Made by a program: the position numbers and the translations under genes. This document shows, one piece after another, positions 1-9,419 of a stretch of DNA of 64,000 bases (position 1 is the stretch's first letter; each line of letters begins with the position of its first letter). The stretch is from Sinorhizobium sp. RAC02. Its GTDB lineage: Bacteria; Pseudomonadota; Alphaproteobacteria; Rhizobiales; Rhizobiaceae. The notes under the pieces are model-generated. The model was given only the letters and a program-made list of their open reading frames with translations, was not told where the DNA came from and did not search any database. The stretch is from NCBI RefSeq assembly GCF_001713395.1, contig NZ_CP016450.1:124001-188000 (forward strand), given 5' to 3'.

Positions 1-1026
1 ACCGTCGTCCAGACCGGCGGGCGGGATTCGCTGTCGCTGCTTTCCAGCGCGCTCTCTTCTGCCGATGAAAGCCTGCGGCCGGATATCGAGACCGGGATCC
101 AGCAGATCGAGGACCAGCTGGAACTCTGGGCTGCCGGCCAGAACATCTGGTACGGACTGTCACTCGGCTCGGTGTTGCTGCTCGCGGCAATCGGGCTTGC
201 CATCACCTTCGGCGTGATGGGCATCATCAACATGGCGCATGGCGAGATGGTCATGCTCGGCGCCTACACCACCTTCGTCGTGCAGGAGATCATTCGCAAT
301 TCCTATCCCGACGCCTTCGCCTGGTCGCTGGCGATCGCGCTGCCGCTCGCCTTCCTCGTTACCGGCGCGGTCGGCCTCGTCATGGAGCGTGGCATTATCC
401 GCTTTCTCTACGGTCGGCCGCTTGAAACGCTGCTCGCCACCTGGGGTGTCTCGTTGATCCTCCAGCAGGCCGTGCGCTCGATCTTCGGGCCGACCAATCA
501 GGAGGTCGGCAATCCGTCCTGGATGTCCGGCGCCTTCGAACTTGGCGGCCTTACCGTCACCTGGAACCGGCTCTGGATCATCGTCTTTTCGCTCGCCGTC
601 TTCGCCTTCCTGCTCTTCCTCTTGAAGAAGACGCCGATGGGCCTGCAGATGCGCGCCGTCACGCAGAACCGTCGCATGGCCTCCTCCATGGGCATCAGGA
701 CGCCCTGGGTCGATGCACTGACCTTCGCGCTCGGTTCGGGCATTGCGGGCATCGCCGGCGTGGCGCTCAGCCAAATCGACAACGTCTCGCCGAACCTGGG
801 GCAGGGCTACATTATCGACAGCTTCATGGTCGTGGTCTTCGGCGGCGTGGGCAATCTCTGGGGCACGCTGGTCGGCGCCTTCACGCTCGGCATCCTCAAC
901 AAGTTCCTGGAGCCCTATGCCGGCGCCGTGCTCGGAAAAATCCTCGTGCTCGTGCTGATCATCCTCTTCATCCAGAAGCGGCCCCGCGGGCTCTTCGCAC
1001 TCAAGGGACGGGCGGTGGAAGCATGA
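1..1026 (+). CDS. urtB: Urea ABC transporter permease UrtB (5' end outside window)
   Basis: Inner-membrane permease of the urea/short-chain amide importer (branched-chain amino acid type, LivH-like). The frame is open from base 1, so the start lies upstream; 341 residues are visible. The first ~50 visible residues are hydrophilic and end in a Gln/Glu-rich stretch, which fits the long N-terminal extension typical of UrtB. About eight hydrophobic segments follow, with the LivH-like signatures GIINMAHGE and GGVGNLWGT. The stop overlaps the next start as ATGA, so translation with urtC is probably coupled. urtC, urtD and urtE follow in order, which separates it from a generic amino-acid permease. 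Confidence 0.93.
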   Translation, partial: TVVQTGGRDSLSLLSSALSSADESLRPDIETGIQQIEDQLELWAAGQNIWYGLSLGSVLLLAAIGLAITFGVMGIINMAHGEMVMLGAYTTFVVQEIIRNSYPDAFAWSLAIALPLAFLVTGAVGLVMERGIIRFLYGRPLETLLATWGVSLILQQAVRSIFGPTNQEVGNPSWMSGAFELGGLTVTWNRLWIIVFSLAVFAFLLFLLKKTPMGLQMRAVTQNRRMASSMGIRTPWVDALTFALGSGIAGIAGVALSQIDNVSPNLGQGYIIDSFMVVVFGGVGNLWGTLVGAFTLGILNKFLEPYAGAVLGKILVLVLIILFIQKRPRGLFALKGRAVEA

Positions 1027-2189
1027 TCACGTCGTTTCTCGCCAAGGCGCTCGGGCGCAACATTGTCATCACGGTCGCGATCCTGCTCCTGCTCGCAGCC
1101 CTCGTTCCGGCACTCAACCTGCTGACGGCGCCGGACCATCCGCTGCATGTGCCGACCTATATCGTCTCGCTGTTCGGCAAGTACCTGACCTATGCGCTGC
1201 TGGCGCTGGCGCTCGATCTCGTCTGGGGTTTCTGCGGCATCCTCTCGCTCGGCCATGCCGCCTTCTTCGCGCTCGGCGGCTACGCCATGGGCATGTACCT
1301 GATGCGCCAGATCGGTGCGCGCGGCTCCTACGGCAACCCGCTGCTGCCGGACTTCATGGTGTTCCTCAACTGGAAGGAACTGCCCTGGTTCTGGTACGGC
1401 TTCGACATGTTCTGGTTCGCCGCGCTGATGGCGATCATCGTGCCGGGCCTGCTCGCCTTCGTCTTCGGCTGGTTCGCCTTCCGCTCGCGCGTCAACGGCG
1501 TCTATCTGTCGATCATCACCCAGGCGATGACCTTCGCCCTGCTGCTCGCCTTCTTCCGCAACGATATGGGTTTCGGCGGTAACAACGGCCTCACCGACTT
1601 CAAGGACATTCTGGGCTTCAACATCCAGGCAAACGGCACGCGCTCCGCACTCTTTGCGGCCTCCGCTATCGCACTCGCCCTGTCGCTGATCATCACGTCG
1701 GGCATCGTGCGTTCGAAATACGGAAAAATCCTCGTCGGTGTGCGGGATGCCGAGAGCCGAACGCGCTTCCTCGGCTACCGGGTCGAACACATGAAGCTCT
1801 TCGCCTTCGTGGTCTCGGCCATGATGGCGGGCGTTGCCGGCGCGCTCTACGTGCCGCAGGTCGGCATCATCAATCCCGGTGAGTTCGACCCGGCCAATTC
1901 CATCGAGGTCGTCATCTGGACGGCGGTCGGTGGGCGCGGCACGCTGATCGGCCCGATTGTCGGCGCCATCCTCGTCAACGGCGGCAAGAGCATCTTTACC
2001 GCCGCCTTCCCGGAATTCTGGCTCTTCGCGCTCGGCGGCCTCTTCGTGCTCGTCACGCTGTTCCTGCCCAAGGGCATCGTCGGCACGGCGCGCCAGTTCA
2101 TCGAGCGGCGCAAGGAATACCGCAAGGCGCGGGAGGCTGAAGAGGCGCGCACCTTTGCGACGGCGGCAGAACCCCAGGCGGCGGAGTGA
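1023..2189 (+). CDS. urtC: Urea ABC transporter permease UrtC
   Basis: Second inner-membrane permease of the urea importer (LivM-like), 388 aa, expected to pair with UrtB. About ten hydrophobic segments are visible, with the LivM-type motifs LSLGHAAFFALGGYAMG near residue 75 and VGGRGTLIGPIVGA near 300. The C-terminal 30 residues are charged (RRKEYRKAREAEEA) and cytoplasmic. The ATG overlaps the urtB stop by 4 bp. The stop overlaps a possible GTG start of urtD. Confidence 0.94.
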   Translation: MITSFLAKALGRNIVITVAILLLLAALVPALNLLTAPDHPLHVPTYIVSLFGKYLTYALLALALDLVWGFCGILSLGHAAFFALGGYAMGMYLMRQIGARGSYGNPLLPDFMVFLNWKELPWFWYGFDMFWFAALMAIIVPGLLAFVFGWFAFRSRVNGVYLSIITQAMTFALLLAFFRNDMGFGGNNGLTDFKDILGFNIQANGTRSALFAASAIALALSLIITSGIVRSKYGKILVGVRDAESRTRFLGYRVEHMKLFAFVVSAMMAGVAGALYVPQVGIINPGEFDPANSIEVVIWTAVGGRGTLIGPIVGAILVNGGKSIFTAAFPEFWLFALGGLFVLVTLFLPKGIVGTARQFIERRKEYRKAREAEEARTFATAAEPQAAE

Positions 2190-2194
2190 CCGGC

Positions 2195-2959
2195 ATGAAC
2201 ACCCTCGTTGGTAATACAAAACCGAACAGCATCCTCTACCTCGACGGTGTCTCCGTCTCCTTCGATGGATTCAAGGCTTTGAATTCGCTCTCCTTCGTCA
2301 TTGAGCCCGGCGAACTGCGTGCGATCATCGGCCCGAACGGTGCCGGCAAGACGACGATGATGGATATCATTACCGGCAAGACGCGGCCGGATTCTGGCGA
2401 GGTTTTCTTCAAGGGTACGATCGATCTCACCCAGAAGGACGAGGCCGAAATCGCCCAGCTCGGCATCGGCCGCAAGTTCCAGAAGCCGACGGTGTTCGAA
2501 AGCCACACCGTCTGGGACAATCTGGAACTGGCGCTCAACCGCAATCGCGGCGTCTTCTCCACGCTGTTCTATCGCCTCACCGCCGAGGACAAGGCGCGCA
2601 TCGAGGAAATCCTATCGACCGTGCGCCTCGCCAACCGCAAGGACGATTTTGCCGCCAATCTCAGCCACGGCCAGAAACAATGGTTGGAGATCGGCATGCT
2701 GCTCGCGCAGGAGCCGGAACTGCTGCTGGTCGATGAGCCGGTCGCCGGCATGACGGACGCGGAGACGGCGGAAACCGCCATCCTGCTGAAGGAAATCGCA
2801 AAAACCCGCTCGGTGGTCGTCGTCGAGCACGACATGGGGTTTATCCGCGATCTCGGCGTGAAGGTGACGTGCCTTGCGGAAGGCTCGGTTCTGGCGGAAG
2901 GCTCGATTGATTTCGTCAGTGCCGACCAGAAGGTCATTGAGAACTATCTGGGGAGATGA
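2195..2959 (+). CDS. urtD: Urea ABC transporter ATP-binding protein UrtD
   Basis: Cytoplasmic ATPase (LivG-like) of the urea importer, 254 aa from the ATG at 2195. A GTG at 2186 overlapping the urtC stop would add three residues. Walker A is GPNGAGKTT, the signature is LSHGQKQWLEIG and Walker B is LLLVDEPVAGM, followed by the switch H in VVVVEHDMGF. The signature reads LSHGQ instead of LSGGQ, which is common in LivG/UrtD-type ATPases. The gene lies 4 bp upstream of urtE. Confidence 0.94.
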   Translation: MNTLVGNTKPNSILYLDGVSVSFDGFKALNSLSFVIEPGELRAIIGPNGAGKTTMMDIITGKTRPDSGEVFFKGTIDLTQKDEAEIAQLGIGRKFQKPTVFESHTVWDNLELALNRNRGVFSTLFYRLTAEDKARIEEILSTVRLANRKDDFAANLSHGQKQWLEIGMLLAQEPELLLVDEPVAGMTDAETAETAILLKEIAKTRSVVVVEHDMGFIRDLGVKVTCLAEGSVLAEGSIDFVSADQKVIENYLGR

Positions 2960-2963
2960 GGCC

Positions 2964-3659
2964 ATGCTGACCGTGGAAAACGTCAATCTTCACTACGGTG
3001 CCGCACAGGCGCTGCGCGGCATCTCGCTGAATGCCGAGATGGGCAAGATCACCTGCGTGCTCGGCCGCAACGGCGTCGGCAAGTCAAGTCTGCTGCGGGC
3101 GATTACTGGCCAGCATCCGCTCTCCTCCGGGAGCGTCGCCTTCAACGATGTCAAGCTCGACGGCATGGCACCCTATAATCGCGCCAAGCAGGGTATCGGT
3201 TATGTGCCGCAGGGGCGCGAGATCTTTCCGTTGCTGACGGTGAAGGAAAACCTCGAATCCGGTTATGCGCCGGTAAAGCGCGCGGATCGCTTCATTCCGA
3301 ACGAGATCTTCAGCCTGTTCCCGGTGCTGCAATCCATGCTCGGCCGGCGTGGCGGTGACCTCTCCGGCGGCCAGCAGCAGCAGTTGGCCATCGGCCGTGC
3401 GCTGGTCACGCGGCCGAAAATCCTCGTGCTCGATGAGCCGACCGAGGGCATCCAGCCATCGATCATTAAGGATATCGGTCGGGCGATCAAATACCTTCGG
3501 GATTCGACCGGCATGGCAATTCTCCTTGTCGAACAGTATCTTGATTTCTGCCGGGAGCTTGCCGATCACGTATATATCATGGACCGGGGAGAAATTGTTC
3601 ACGAGGGCGCGGCCGAAACGCTTGACACACCGCAAGCACGCCGGCATTTGACGGTGTAA
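2964..3659 (+). CDS. urtE: Urea ABC transporter ATP-binding protein UrtE
   Basis: Second ATPase (LivF-like), 231 aa, closing the urt operon. Walker A is GRNGVGKSS, the signature is LSGGQQQQLAIGRAL and Walker B is ILVLDEPTEGIQP. The phrase EGIQPSII is the usual UrtE/LivF Walker B extension. The frame is open further upstream, but the ATG at 2964 gives the normal family start MLTVENVNLHYG and does not run into urtD. A 30-nt spacer follows before the next gene region. Confidence 0.94.
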   Translation: MLTVENVNLHYGAAQALRGISLNAEMGKITCVLGRNGVGKSSLLRAITGQHPLSSGSVAFNDVKLDGMAPYNRAKQGIGYVPQGREIFPLLTVKENLESGYAPVKRADRFIPNEIFSLFPVLQSMLGRRGGDLSGGQQQQLAIGRALVTRPKILVLDEPTEGIQPSIIKDIGRAIKYLRDSTGMAILLVEQYLDFCRELADHVYIMDRGEIVHEGAAETLDTPQARRHLTV

Positions 3660-3748
3660 CGGCGGCAACCCTGATGTCATGCGTCACCCGGTCCGAAATG
3701 TGGACCACAGCGCCAGCCGTAACACACCAGCTATTACAAGGCGTCTTG

Positions 3749-4786
3749 ATGGATACACTTCGTCTGCGTGGCCGCGTGCGGCCTGAAGGTTCTGTCCGCG
3801 TAACCGCGATGGGACTTCTTCTCTTTCTAGGTCTGGCAGGGCCGGGCTTTGCCGCAGGATGCGGCCAACCTGTAGAGCCCGGCCAGATGGCATTCACCGT
3901 CAGGACCGGCGGCATCGAACGCCCGGCGCTTGCCCATATTCCCACCGCCTATGACGGCAAGACCAAGCTTGCAGTCGTCTTCGATTTCCATGGCAGCAAT
4001 TCCGGGCCGGCCGGCCAGTTCCGCCGCAGTGGCTGGGACGCCGTCGCCGAGCACGAAGGCTTCGTCTCCATCGCGCTGCAAGGCAGCCTCGACGGCCAGT
4101 ACGGAGGCACGCACGCCTGGAACGTGCCGGGTGTGACGCATGGCGGCACGCATGATGATGAACGCTACATCAAGGACGCGATCAAGACTGTCAAGGACAG
4201 GTTCTGCGTGGACCCCACACGCATTTACGCCTCCGGCTATTCGGGCGGCGGGCGCATGCTTTCCCAGTATATCTGCAATGGACATCCGGAATTTGCCGCC
4301 GCCGGTTTCGTCATGGGGCTGCGGGCAGGCTATCCGGTCGAGCGCGGTGGCGTGTGGCAGCCGGACGTCGCGAGCTGCAAACCCGGCAATCCGATTTCGA
4401 TCATCGCCTTTTCCGGCATGAAGGATGTGACCAATCCGTTTGCCGGCGGGGGCAAGCCTTACTGGCAATATGGCGGCGAGACGGCGCTTCAACGCTGGGC
4501 AGAACTCGACAAATGCGAAGGCAAGGGCAATGTTACCGTGGATGCGATGATGACGGCGCTGTCGTTCAACAGCTGTGCCGGCGGCGCGCGCATCAACTCC
4601 TATCTGCTCAAGGAGAACACGCATGCCTGGCCGGCACGCAGTGTGCTGTTCCGCACCTTTGACGCGAACGGCAAGGTGACCTCGGAGCGGGACGCGACGG
4701 GCCGCATGTGGGAGTTCTTCAAGAACACGCGCTCCCCAGAAGAAACGCCGCTGACGGCAGGTGACGCAACAGAGCGCTCCGGCTGA
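3749..4786 (+). CDS. Secreted PHB-depolymerase-family (LpqC/feruloyl-esterase-like) esterase
   Basis: Predicted exported alpha/beta-hydrolase of the esterase_PHB/LpqC family, 345 aa. The ATG at 3749 puts a hydrophobic signal segment ([14 protein letters not shown]) at about residues 20-33, cleaved before or near a Cys, so a lipoprotein is possible but the lipobox AAGC is weak. The core is typical: VVFDFHG for the oxyanion region, nucleophile Ser in [10 protein letters not shown] (GxSxG), and a late His in NTHAWP. The substrate cannot be read; extracellular polyester or aryl-ester hydrolysis is the family range. It separates urtE from ureD and looks like an insertion in the urea locus, although it is codirectional. 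Confidence 0.75.
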   Translation: MDTLRLRGRVRPEGSVRVTAMGLLLFLGLAGPGFAAGCGQPVEPGQMAFTVRTGGIERPALAHIPTAYDGKTKLAVVFDFHGSNSGPAGQFRRSGWDAVAEHEGFVSIALQGSLDGQYGGTHAWNVPGVTHGGTHDDERYIKDAIKTVKDRFCVDPTRIYASGYSGGGRMLSQYICNGHPEFAAAGFVMGLRAGYPVERGGVWQPDVASCKPGNPISIIAFSGMKDVTNPFAGGGKPYWQYGGETALQRWAELDKCEGKGNVTVDAMMTALSFNSCAGGARINSYLLKENTHAWPARSVLFRTFDANGKVTSERDATGRMWEFFKNTRSPEETPLTAGDATERSG

Positions 4787-4809
4787 ACGGTTCGAAGGAG
4801 AGGGAACGC

Positions 4810-5625
4810 GTGTACGCAGCACAACAGAAGGCACAAAGGGCGAGGGGGAGTGGACGGCTGGCGACGAAGTCGTTCGGCGGCCACACCCACCTCGATACCT
4901 TCTATCAGGAGGGCTGCGCCAAGATCCGCCTGCCGAGGAGTTTCGATGGCAGGATGGAGGCCGTTCTCATCAACACGGCCGGTGGCCTGACGGGTGGCGA
5001 TCATATCGACTGGACCTTCGATGTCGCCGACGGCACGCACCTGACCGCGACCACGCAAGCCTGTGAGCGCGCCTATAAGGCAAGCGCTTTCACTGCGACG
5101 GTCGAGACCCGGATTACCGTTGGTGCCGGGGCGCGGGCGGACTGGCTGCCGCAGGAAACCATTCTCTTCGACCGGTCTTCGCTCAGCCGCAAGCTGGATG
5201 TCGACCTGGCCGATGATGCGACCTTTCTCGCGGTCGAGGCCATTCTGCTCGGCCGCAAGGCAATGGGCGAAAGGATGGAAACGGGGTTGTTTCGCGATCG
5301 CTGGCGCATCCGTCGCAGCGGCAAGCTGATCCACGCCGAAGAGGCGCGCCTGGGGGGCGATGTCGCTGCCGTGACGGATGAACGGGCGGTGCTTGCGGGT
5401 GGGCGCGCTTTCGCGACCGTGCTGTTGTGCGGACGCAATGCCGAGGCGCATCTGGAGCCGTTACGCTGGTTGCTGGAGGGGGCCGAGGGCGGCGTCAGCC
5501 ATTGGCAGGGCAAGCTCGTTGCCCGTGTCGTTGCGGCCGATGGTTTCGCGCTCAGAAAAAAACTCATCCCGGTCATTTCGCACTTGCGTAATGGCGCAAG
5601 CGTGCCGAAAGTCTGGACACTGTAA
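4810..5625 (+). CDS. ureD: Urease accessory protein UreD
   Basis: Scaffold for urease nickel metallocentre assembly, acting with UreF and UreG on apo-UreABC; 271 aa, normal length. Family signatures are RARGSGRL at the N-terminus, [12 protein letters not shown] near residue 55, and [11 protein letters not shown] near 115. The start is GTG at 4810, preceded by GAAGGAGAGG with workable spacing. It opens the urease cluster; ureA follows 21 bp downstream. Confidence 0.94.
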   Translation: MYAAQQKAQRARGSGRLATKSFGGHTHLDTFYQEGCAKIRLPRSFDGRMEAVLINTAGGLTGGDHIDWTFDVADGTHLTATTQACERAYKASAFTATVETRITVGAGARADWLPQETILFDRSSLSRKLDVDLADDATFLAVEAILLGRKAMGERMETGLFRDRWRIRRSGKLIHAEEARLGGDVAAVTDERAVLAGGRAFATVLLCGRNAEAHLEPLRWLLEGAEGGVSHWQGKLVARVVAADGFALRKKLIPVISHLRNGASVPKVWTL

Positions 5626-5646
5626 GAACAAAGCGATGGACCGCCC

Positions 5647-5949
5647 ATGAATTTGACCCCCCGCGAAAAAGACAAACTGCTGATCGCCATGGCGGCGATC
5701 GTGGCGCGCAAGCGGCTGGAGCGCGGCGTGAAACTCAACCATCCCGAAGCCATTGCGCTTATCACCGACTATGTCGTGGAAGGCGCGCGCGACGGCCGCT
5801 CCGTCGCCGATCTGATGGAGGCGGGGGCGCATGTCATCAGCCGCGACCAGGTCATGGTGGGCATCCCCGAGATGATCCACGACATCCAGGTGGAAGCGAC
5901 CTTTCCCGACGGCACGAAGCTCGTGACCGTGCACGAACCGATACGGTAG
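5647..5949 (+). CDS. ureA: Urease subunit gamma UreA
   Basis: Small structural subunit of nickel urease (urea to 2 NH3 + CO2), 100 aa, full length. Recognisable blocks are [12 protein letters not shown] at the start, [10 protein letters not shown] and [12 protein letters not shown] start in a row of closely spaced genes; DUF1272 follows after 4 bp. Confidence 0.97.
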   Translation: MNLTPREKDKLLIAMAAIVARKRLERGVKLNHPEAIALITDYVVEGARDGRSVADLMEAGAHVISRDQVMVGIPEMIHDIQVEATFPDGTKLVTVHEPIR

Positions 5950-5953
5950 GACC

Positions 5954-6208
5954 ATGCTGGATCTTCGACCCAACTGCGAATGCTGCGACCGCGATCTTCC
6001 GCCGGAAAGCCCGGAGGCGATGATCTGCACGTTCGAATGCACCTTCTGCGCCGATTGCGTGAGCAACGTTCTTGGCGGCACCTGCCCGAATTGCGGCGGC
6101 GACTTCGCGCGTCGACCGGTGCGGCCTGCTGCGCTGCTTGCGAAATATCCGCCATCCACCAAGCGGGTCCTGAAAGCCGAAGGCTGCGGCCCGGCGGAAG
6201 CTGCGTGA
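5954..6208 (+). CDS. DUF1272 small cysteine-rich protein in the urease operon
   Basis: 84-residue protein with a zinc-ribbon-like Cys pattern: [20 protein letters not shown] and CPNCGG. This matches DUF1272, whose biochemical role is not established. In rhizobia the gene commonly sits between ureA and ureB. It is 4 bp after ureA and 7 bp before ureB. Metal binding is an inference from the Cys pairs; a link to nickel or zinc handling for urease is unproven. Confidence 0.85.
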   Translation: MLDLRPNCECCDRDLPPESPEAMICTFECTFCADCVSNVLGGTCPNCGGDFARRPVRPAALLAKYPPSTKRVLKAEGCGPAEAA

Positions 6209-6215
6209 GGAAGAC

Positions 6216-6521
6216 ATGATCCCGGGTGAAATCATCATGGCCACCGGCGACCTCGAACTGAACGCGGGCCTGCCGGTCACGACGCTGGACGTCTCCAATA
6301 CCGGCGACCGGCCGATCCAGGTCGGCAGCCACTATCATTTCTATGAGACGAATTCCGGGCTTGCCTTCGACCGTGAGGCGACGCGTGGCTTGCGGCTCGA
6401 TATCCCTGCCGGCACGGCGGTGCGCTTCGAGCCGGGACAGACGCGGACGGTGCGGCTCGTTCCTTTCGCCGGCAAGCGGGAGATCTACGGTTTTCGTCAA
6501 AGTGTGATGGGAAAGCTCTGA
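6216..6521 (+). CDS. ureB: Urease subunit beta UreB
   Basis: Second small structural subunit of urease, 101 aa, full length. Starts MIPGEI and carries [11 protein letters not shown] and [10 protein letters not shown], the expected UreB blocks. ATG start, one base before the next gene, so the transcript is clearly continuous. Confidence 0.97.
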   Translation: MIPGEIIMATGDLELNAGLPVTTLDVSNTGDRPIQVGSHYHFYETNSGLAFDREATRGLRLDIPAGTAVRFEPGQTRTVRLVPFAGKREIYGFRQSVMGKL

Positions 6522-6522
6522 C

Positions 6523-6954
6523 ATGGCTTTCCCCTACCGCTTCCTGCTCGTTGTCACCGCGTTCTTCATCTTCGCCTCTTTCGCGACGGCGCAGGATGGC
6601 GAACCGGAGATCGACTGCAACAACGCCATGGCGCAGATCGAGATGAACATCTGCGCCGACCGCGACTACCAGACGGCCGATACAGAGCTCAATGCCGTCT
6701 ACAAGAAGGCGATGGCGGCCGCCGGCGAAATGGACGTGCAAGCCAAGGAGATGGGCGAGCATTATGTCGGTGCCGTCGATGCTTTGAAGCGCGCCCAGCG
6801 GGCATGGATCGGCTATCGCGACGGCCAGTGCGAGCTGGCGGGGTTCGAGGCGCGTGGCGGCTCGATGGAGCCGATGCTGGTTTCCGGTTGCCTCGCCGAT
6901 CTCACGCGCAAGCGAACGGCGGAACTGAAGACCGTCTACGAGCAGGAAAACTGA
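6523..6954 (+). CDS. LprI-like (DUF1311) secreted protein in the urease operon
   Basis: 143 aa with a clear signal peptide (hydrophobic residues ~5-20, cleavage near FATAQ). The mature part begins EIDCNNAMAQIEMNICA, then has YKKAM and a late RAWIGYRDGQC, which is the DUF1311/LprI N-terminal fold pattern with conserved Cys residues. Family members include lysozyme-inhibitor-type lipoproteins. It is codirectional and almost abutting ureB, although the product is periplasmic while urease is cytoplasmic, so its link to urease is probably indirect. Confidence 0.8.
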   Translation: MAFPYRFLLVVTAFFIFASFATAQDGEPEIDCNNAMAQIEMNICADRDYQTADTELNAVYKKAMAAAGEMDVQAKEMGEHYVGAVDALKRAQRAWIGYRDGQCELAGFEARGGSMEPMLVSGCLADLTRKRTAELKTVYEQEN

Positions 6955-6958
6955 GGGG

Positions 6959-7579
6959 GTGCCGGTGTCGCGCAGGATCGTCATCGTCGGCAATGGCGAC
7001 ATCCCGGAAGGGCTGGCCGGGGTGATCGATTCCGCCGATATGGTGATCCGCTTCAACCTCTGCCGCTCGGCGGGGCGCGGCGGTTTCAAAACGGATATCA
7101 TCGCCGCCTGCAATACCGGTCGGCCGGCGCTGGATATGCTGGCCGGCGGACGCTGGAAGGCGAGCGAGACCGTGCGGCAGGCCCGAGAAATCTGGTGCGT
7201 GCGCACATCGGAAGTCTTTGCCGGAATGCGTGGCGCCCTTGCGCAAAGCCACCCGGACCTCGACGATTTCTGCGACGACTACACGATCGGTTTCGAAACC
7301 TTCGCCGAGACCACCGGCCGGCGGCTGGGCAGAATTCCGGCCTCTGTTCACCATGCGGTCGACGACGCGCTCAGGGCCTTCGATCCGACACCCTATGTGG
7401 TGCCGAGTTCCGGGCTCATCGTCATTGCCTATGTCCTCGAAAACGTTGCCGAGCAGGGTGATCGCATTTCCATTGCCGGCTTCGGTCACCAAGGCTGGCA
7501 ATGGCATCCCTTCGCCGCGGAGCGGCGCTGGGTCAATGCGCTGATCGCCGCCGGCCGTCTCGATCGTCTCGACCACTAA
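6959..7579 (+). CDS. Glycosyltransferase family 29 (sialyltransferase)-like protein, 'urease operon accessory protein'
   Basis: 206 aa, GTG start at 6959 (GTG at 6965 also possible) behind AGGGGG. No urease-accessory fold is visible; instead the order of motifs matches GT29. An L-like motif runs RIVIVGNGD...GVID.AD.VIRFN near residues 5-32, an S-like motif is VPSSGLIVIA near 140, then GFGHQ, and finally HPFAAERRWV, which aligns with the sialylmotif VS pattern HPxxxE. The catalytic His and Glu positions are therefore kept. The acceptor is unknown and sialic-acid transfer is not implied. It lies 4 bp after the LprI-like gene and 30 bp before ureC. Confidence 0.65.
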   Translation: MPVSRRIVIVGNGDIPEGLAGVIDSADMVIRFNLCRSAGRGGFKTDIIAACNTGRPALDMLAGGRWKASETVRQAREIWCVRTSEVFAGMRGALAQSHPDLDDFCDDYTIGFETFAETTGRRLGRIPASVHHAVDDALRAFDPTPYVVPSSGLIVIAYVLENVAEQGDRISIAGFGHQGWQWHPFAAERRWVNALIAAGRLDRLDH

Positions 7580-7609
7580 AACAACACCTGCCTCCCGGGG
7601 AACTTGACC

Positions 7610-9316
7610 ATGTCCTACAGAATGTCCCGCGCCGCCTATGCCAGCATGTTCGGCCCGACCACCGGCGACAGGGTGCGTCTTGCCGATACGGAACTCTTCG
7701 CGGAGGTGGAGAAGGATTTCACCACCTATGGCGACGAGGTGAAGTTCGGCGGCGGCAAGGTCATCCGCGACGGTATGGGGCAGAGCCAGGCGACGCGCGC
7801 CGAGGGCGCCGTCGATACCGTGATCACCAATGCGCTGATCATCGACCATAGCGGGATCTTCAAGGCGGATGTCGGCCTGAAGAACGGGCGTATCGCCGGG
7901 CTCGGCAAGGCTGGCAATCCGGATACGCAGCCGGGCGTCACCATCATCGTCGGCCCCTCGACGGAGGTGATCGCGGGAGAAGGCAAGATCCTCACTGCGG
8001 GCGGCATGGATGCGCATATCCATTATATCTGCCCGCAGCAGATCGAGGAGGCGCTGGTCAGCGGCATCACCACGATGCTCGGCGGCGGGTCTGGCCCGGC
8101 GCACGGTACGCTGGCGACGACCTGCACGGGCGCATGGCATATCGAGCGCATGATCGAAAGCTTTGACGCCTTTCCGATGAACCTCGCGCTCGCCGGCAAG
8201 GGGAATGCCTCGCTGCCTGCGCCGATCGAGGAAATGGTCAAGGCCGGCGCCTCGTCGCTGAAGCTGCACGAGGATTGGGGCACCACGCCGGCGGCGATCG
8301 ACTGCTGCCTTTCCGTTGCCGACGAGTACGATGTGCAGGTGATGATCCATACGGACACGCTCAATGAAAGCGGCTTCGTCGAGGATACGATAGACGCCAT
8401 CAGGGGCCGCACGATCCACGCCTTCCACACGGAAGGGGCAGGCGGCGGGCATGCACCTGACATCATCAAGGTCTGCGGCCACTCGAACGTCATCCCGTCG
8501 TCGACCAACCCGACGCGGCCTTACACCGTCAACACGATCGCCGAGCATCTCGACATGCTGATGGTCTGCCATCACCTGTCCTCCTCGATCCCCGAGGACA
8601 TCGCCTTTGCCGAAAGCCGCATCCGCAAGGAAACGATTGCGGCAGAGGATATCCTGCATGATATCGGTGCCTTCTCGATCATCTCGTCCGACAGCCAGGC
8701 CATGGGGCGCGTGGGCGAGGTGGCGATCCGCACCTGGCAGACGGCGGACAAGATGAAGCGCCAGCGCGGCCGGCTTGCCGGCGAGACCGGCGACAACGAC
8801 AACCTGCGCATCCGGCGCTACATCGCGAAATACACGATCAATCCGGCCATAGCCCAGGGGCTGAGCCATGAGATCGGTTCGATCGAAGTGGGCAAGCGGG
8901 CGGATCTCGTGCTGTGGAACCCCGCCTTCTTCGGGGTAAAGCCCGATATGGTGCTGCTCGGCGGGACGATCACCATGGCGCCGATGGGGGACCCGAACGC
9001 CTCGATCCCGACGCCACAGCCGGTGCATTATCGCCCGATGTTCGGTGCCTTCGGCAAGATGCGCACGAATTCCTCAGTCACCTTCGTCTCGCAGGCGGCG
9101 ATCGACCTTGGCCTTCGCGAGCGCCTCGGTGTTGCCAAGCAGCTGCTTCCGGTGCGCAACACGCGCACGATCTCCAAGGCCTCGATGATCCTGAACGACC
9201 TGACACCGCATATCGAGGTGGATCCGGAGACCTATGAGGTGCGGGCCGATGGCGAGCTTCTGACCTGCGAGCCGGCGACCGTGCTGCCGATGGCGCAGCG
9301 CTATTTCCTCTACTAG
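7610..9316 (+). CDS. ureC: Urease subunit alpha UreC
   Basis: Catalytic subunit with the di-nickel site, 568 aa. All key residues are visible: His pair in [10 protein letters not shown], the carbamylated Lys in [10 protein letters not shown], a His ligand in [21 protein letters not shown], the flap His in MVCHHLSSS, and the Asp ligand in SSDSQAMGR. The ATG at 7610 gives [17 protein letters not shown], the normal start; a TTG two codons upstream is less likely. Everything looks active. Confidence 0.98.
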   Translation: MSYRMSRAAYASMFGPTTGDRVRLADTELFAEVEKDFTTYGDEVKFGGGKVIRDGMGQSQATRAEGAVDTVITNALIIDHSGIFKADVGLKNGRIAGLGKAGNPDTQPGVTIIVGPSTEVIAGEGKILTAGGMDAHIHYICPQQIEEALVSGITTMLGGGSGPAHGTLATTCTGAWHIERMIESFDAFPMNLALAGKGNASLPAPIEEMVKAGASSLKLHEDWGTTPAAIDCCLSVADEYDVQVMIHTDTLNESGFVEDTIDAIRGRTIHAFHTEGAGGGHAPDIIKVCGHSNVIPSSTNPTRPYTVNTIAEHLDMLMVCHHLSSSIPEDIAFAESRIRKETIAAEDILHDIGAFSIISSDSQAMGRVGEVAIRTWQTADKMKRQRGRLAGETGDNDNLRIRRYIAKYTINPAIAQGLSHEIGSIEVGKRADLVLWNPAFFGVKPDMVLLGGTITMAPMGDPNASIPTPQPVHYRPMFGAFGKMRTNSSVTFVSQAAIDLGLRERLGVAKQLLPVRNTRTISKASMILNDLTPHIEVDPETYEVRADGELLTCEPATVLPMAQRYFLY

Positions 9317-9419
9317 AAAATGCTCGCCTCAAAACGGGACATTTAAACTTCTAGCGAACGCATTATCGGAGTCTGAAAGAAAGTGGCGTAATGTCTCTTT
9401 GTTAATGATGGAGAGATTT

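Noticed and set aside
2874..3659. Longer urtE start at 2874
   Set aside because: It would overlap urtD by 86 bp; ATG at 2964 gives the normal family N-terminus.
6902..9028. 708-codon minus-strand open frame over ureC
   Set aside because: Antisense to a complete urease alpha subunit; no recognisable family.
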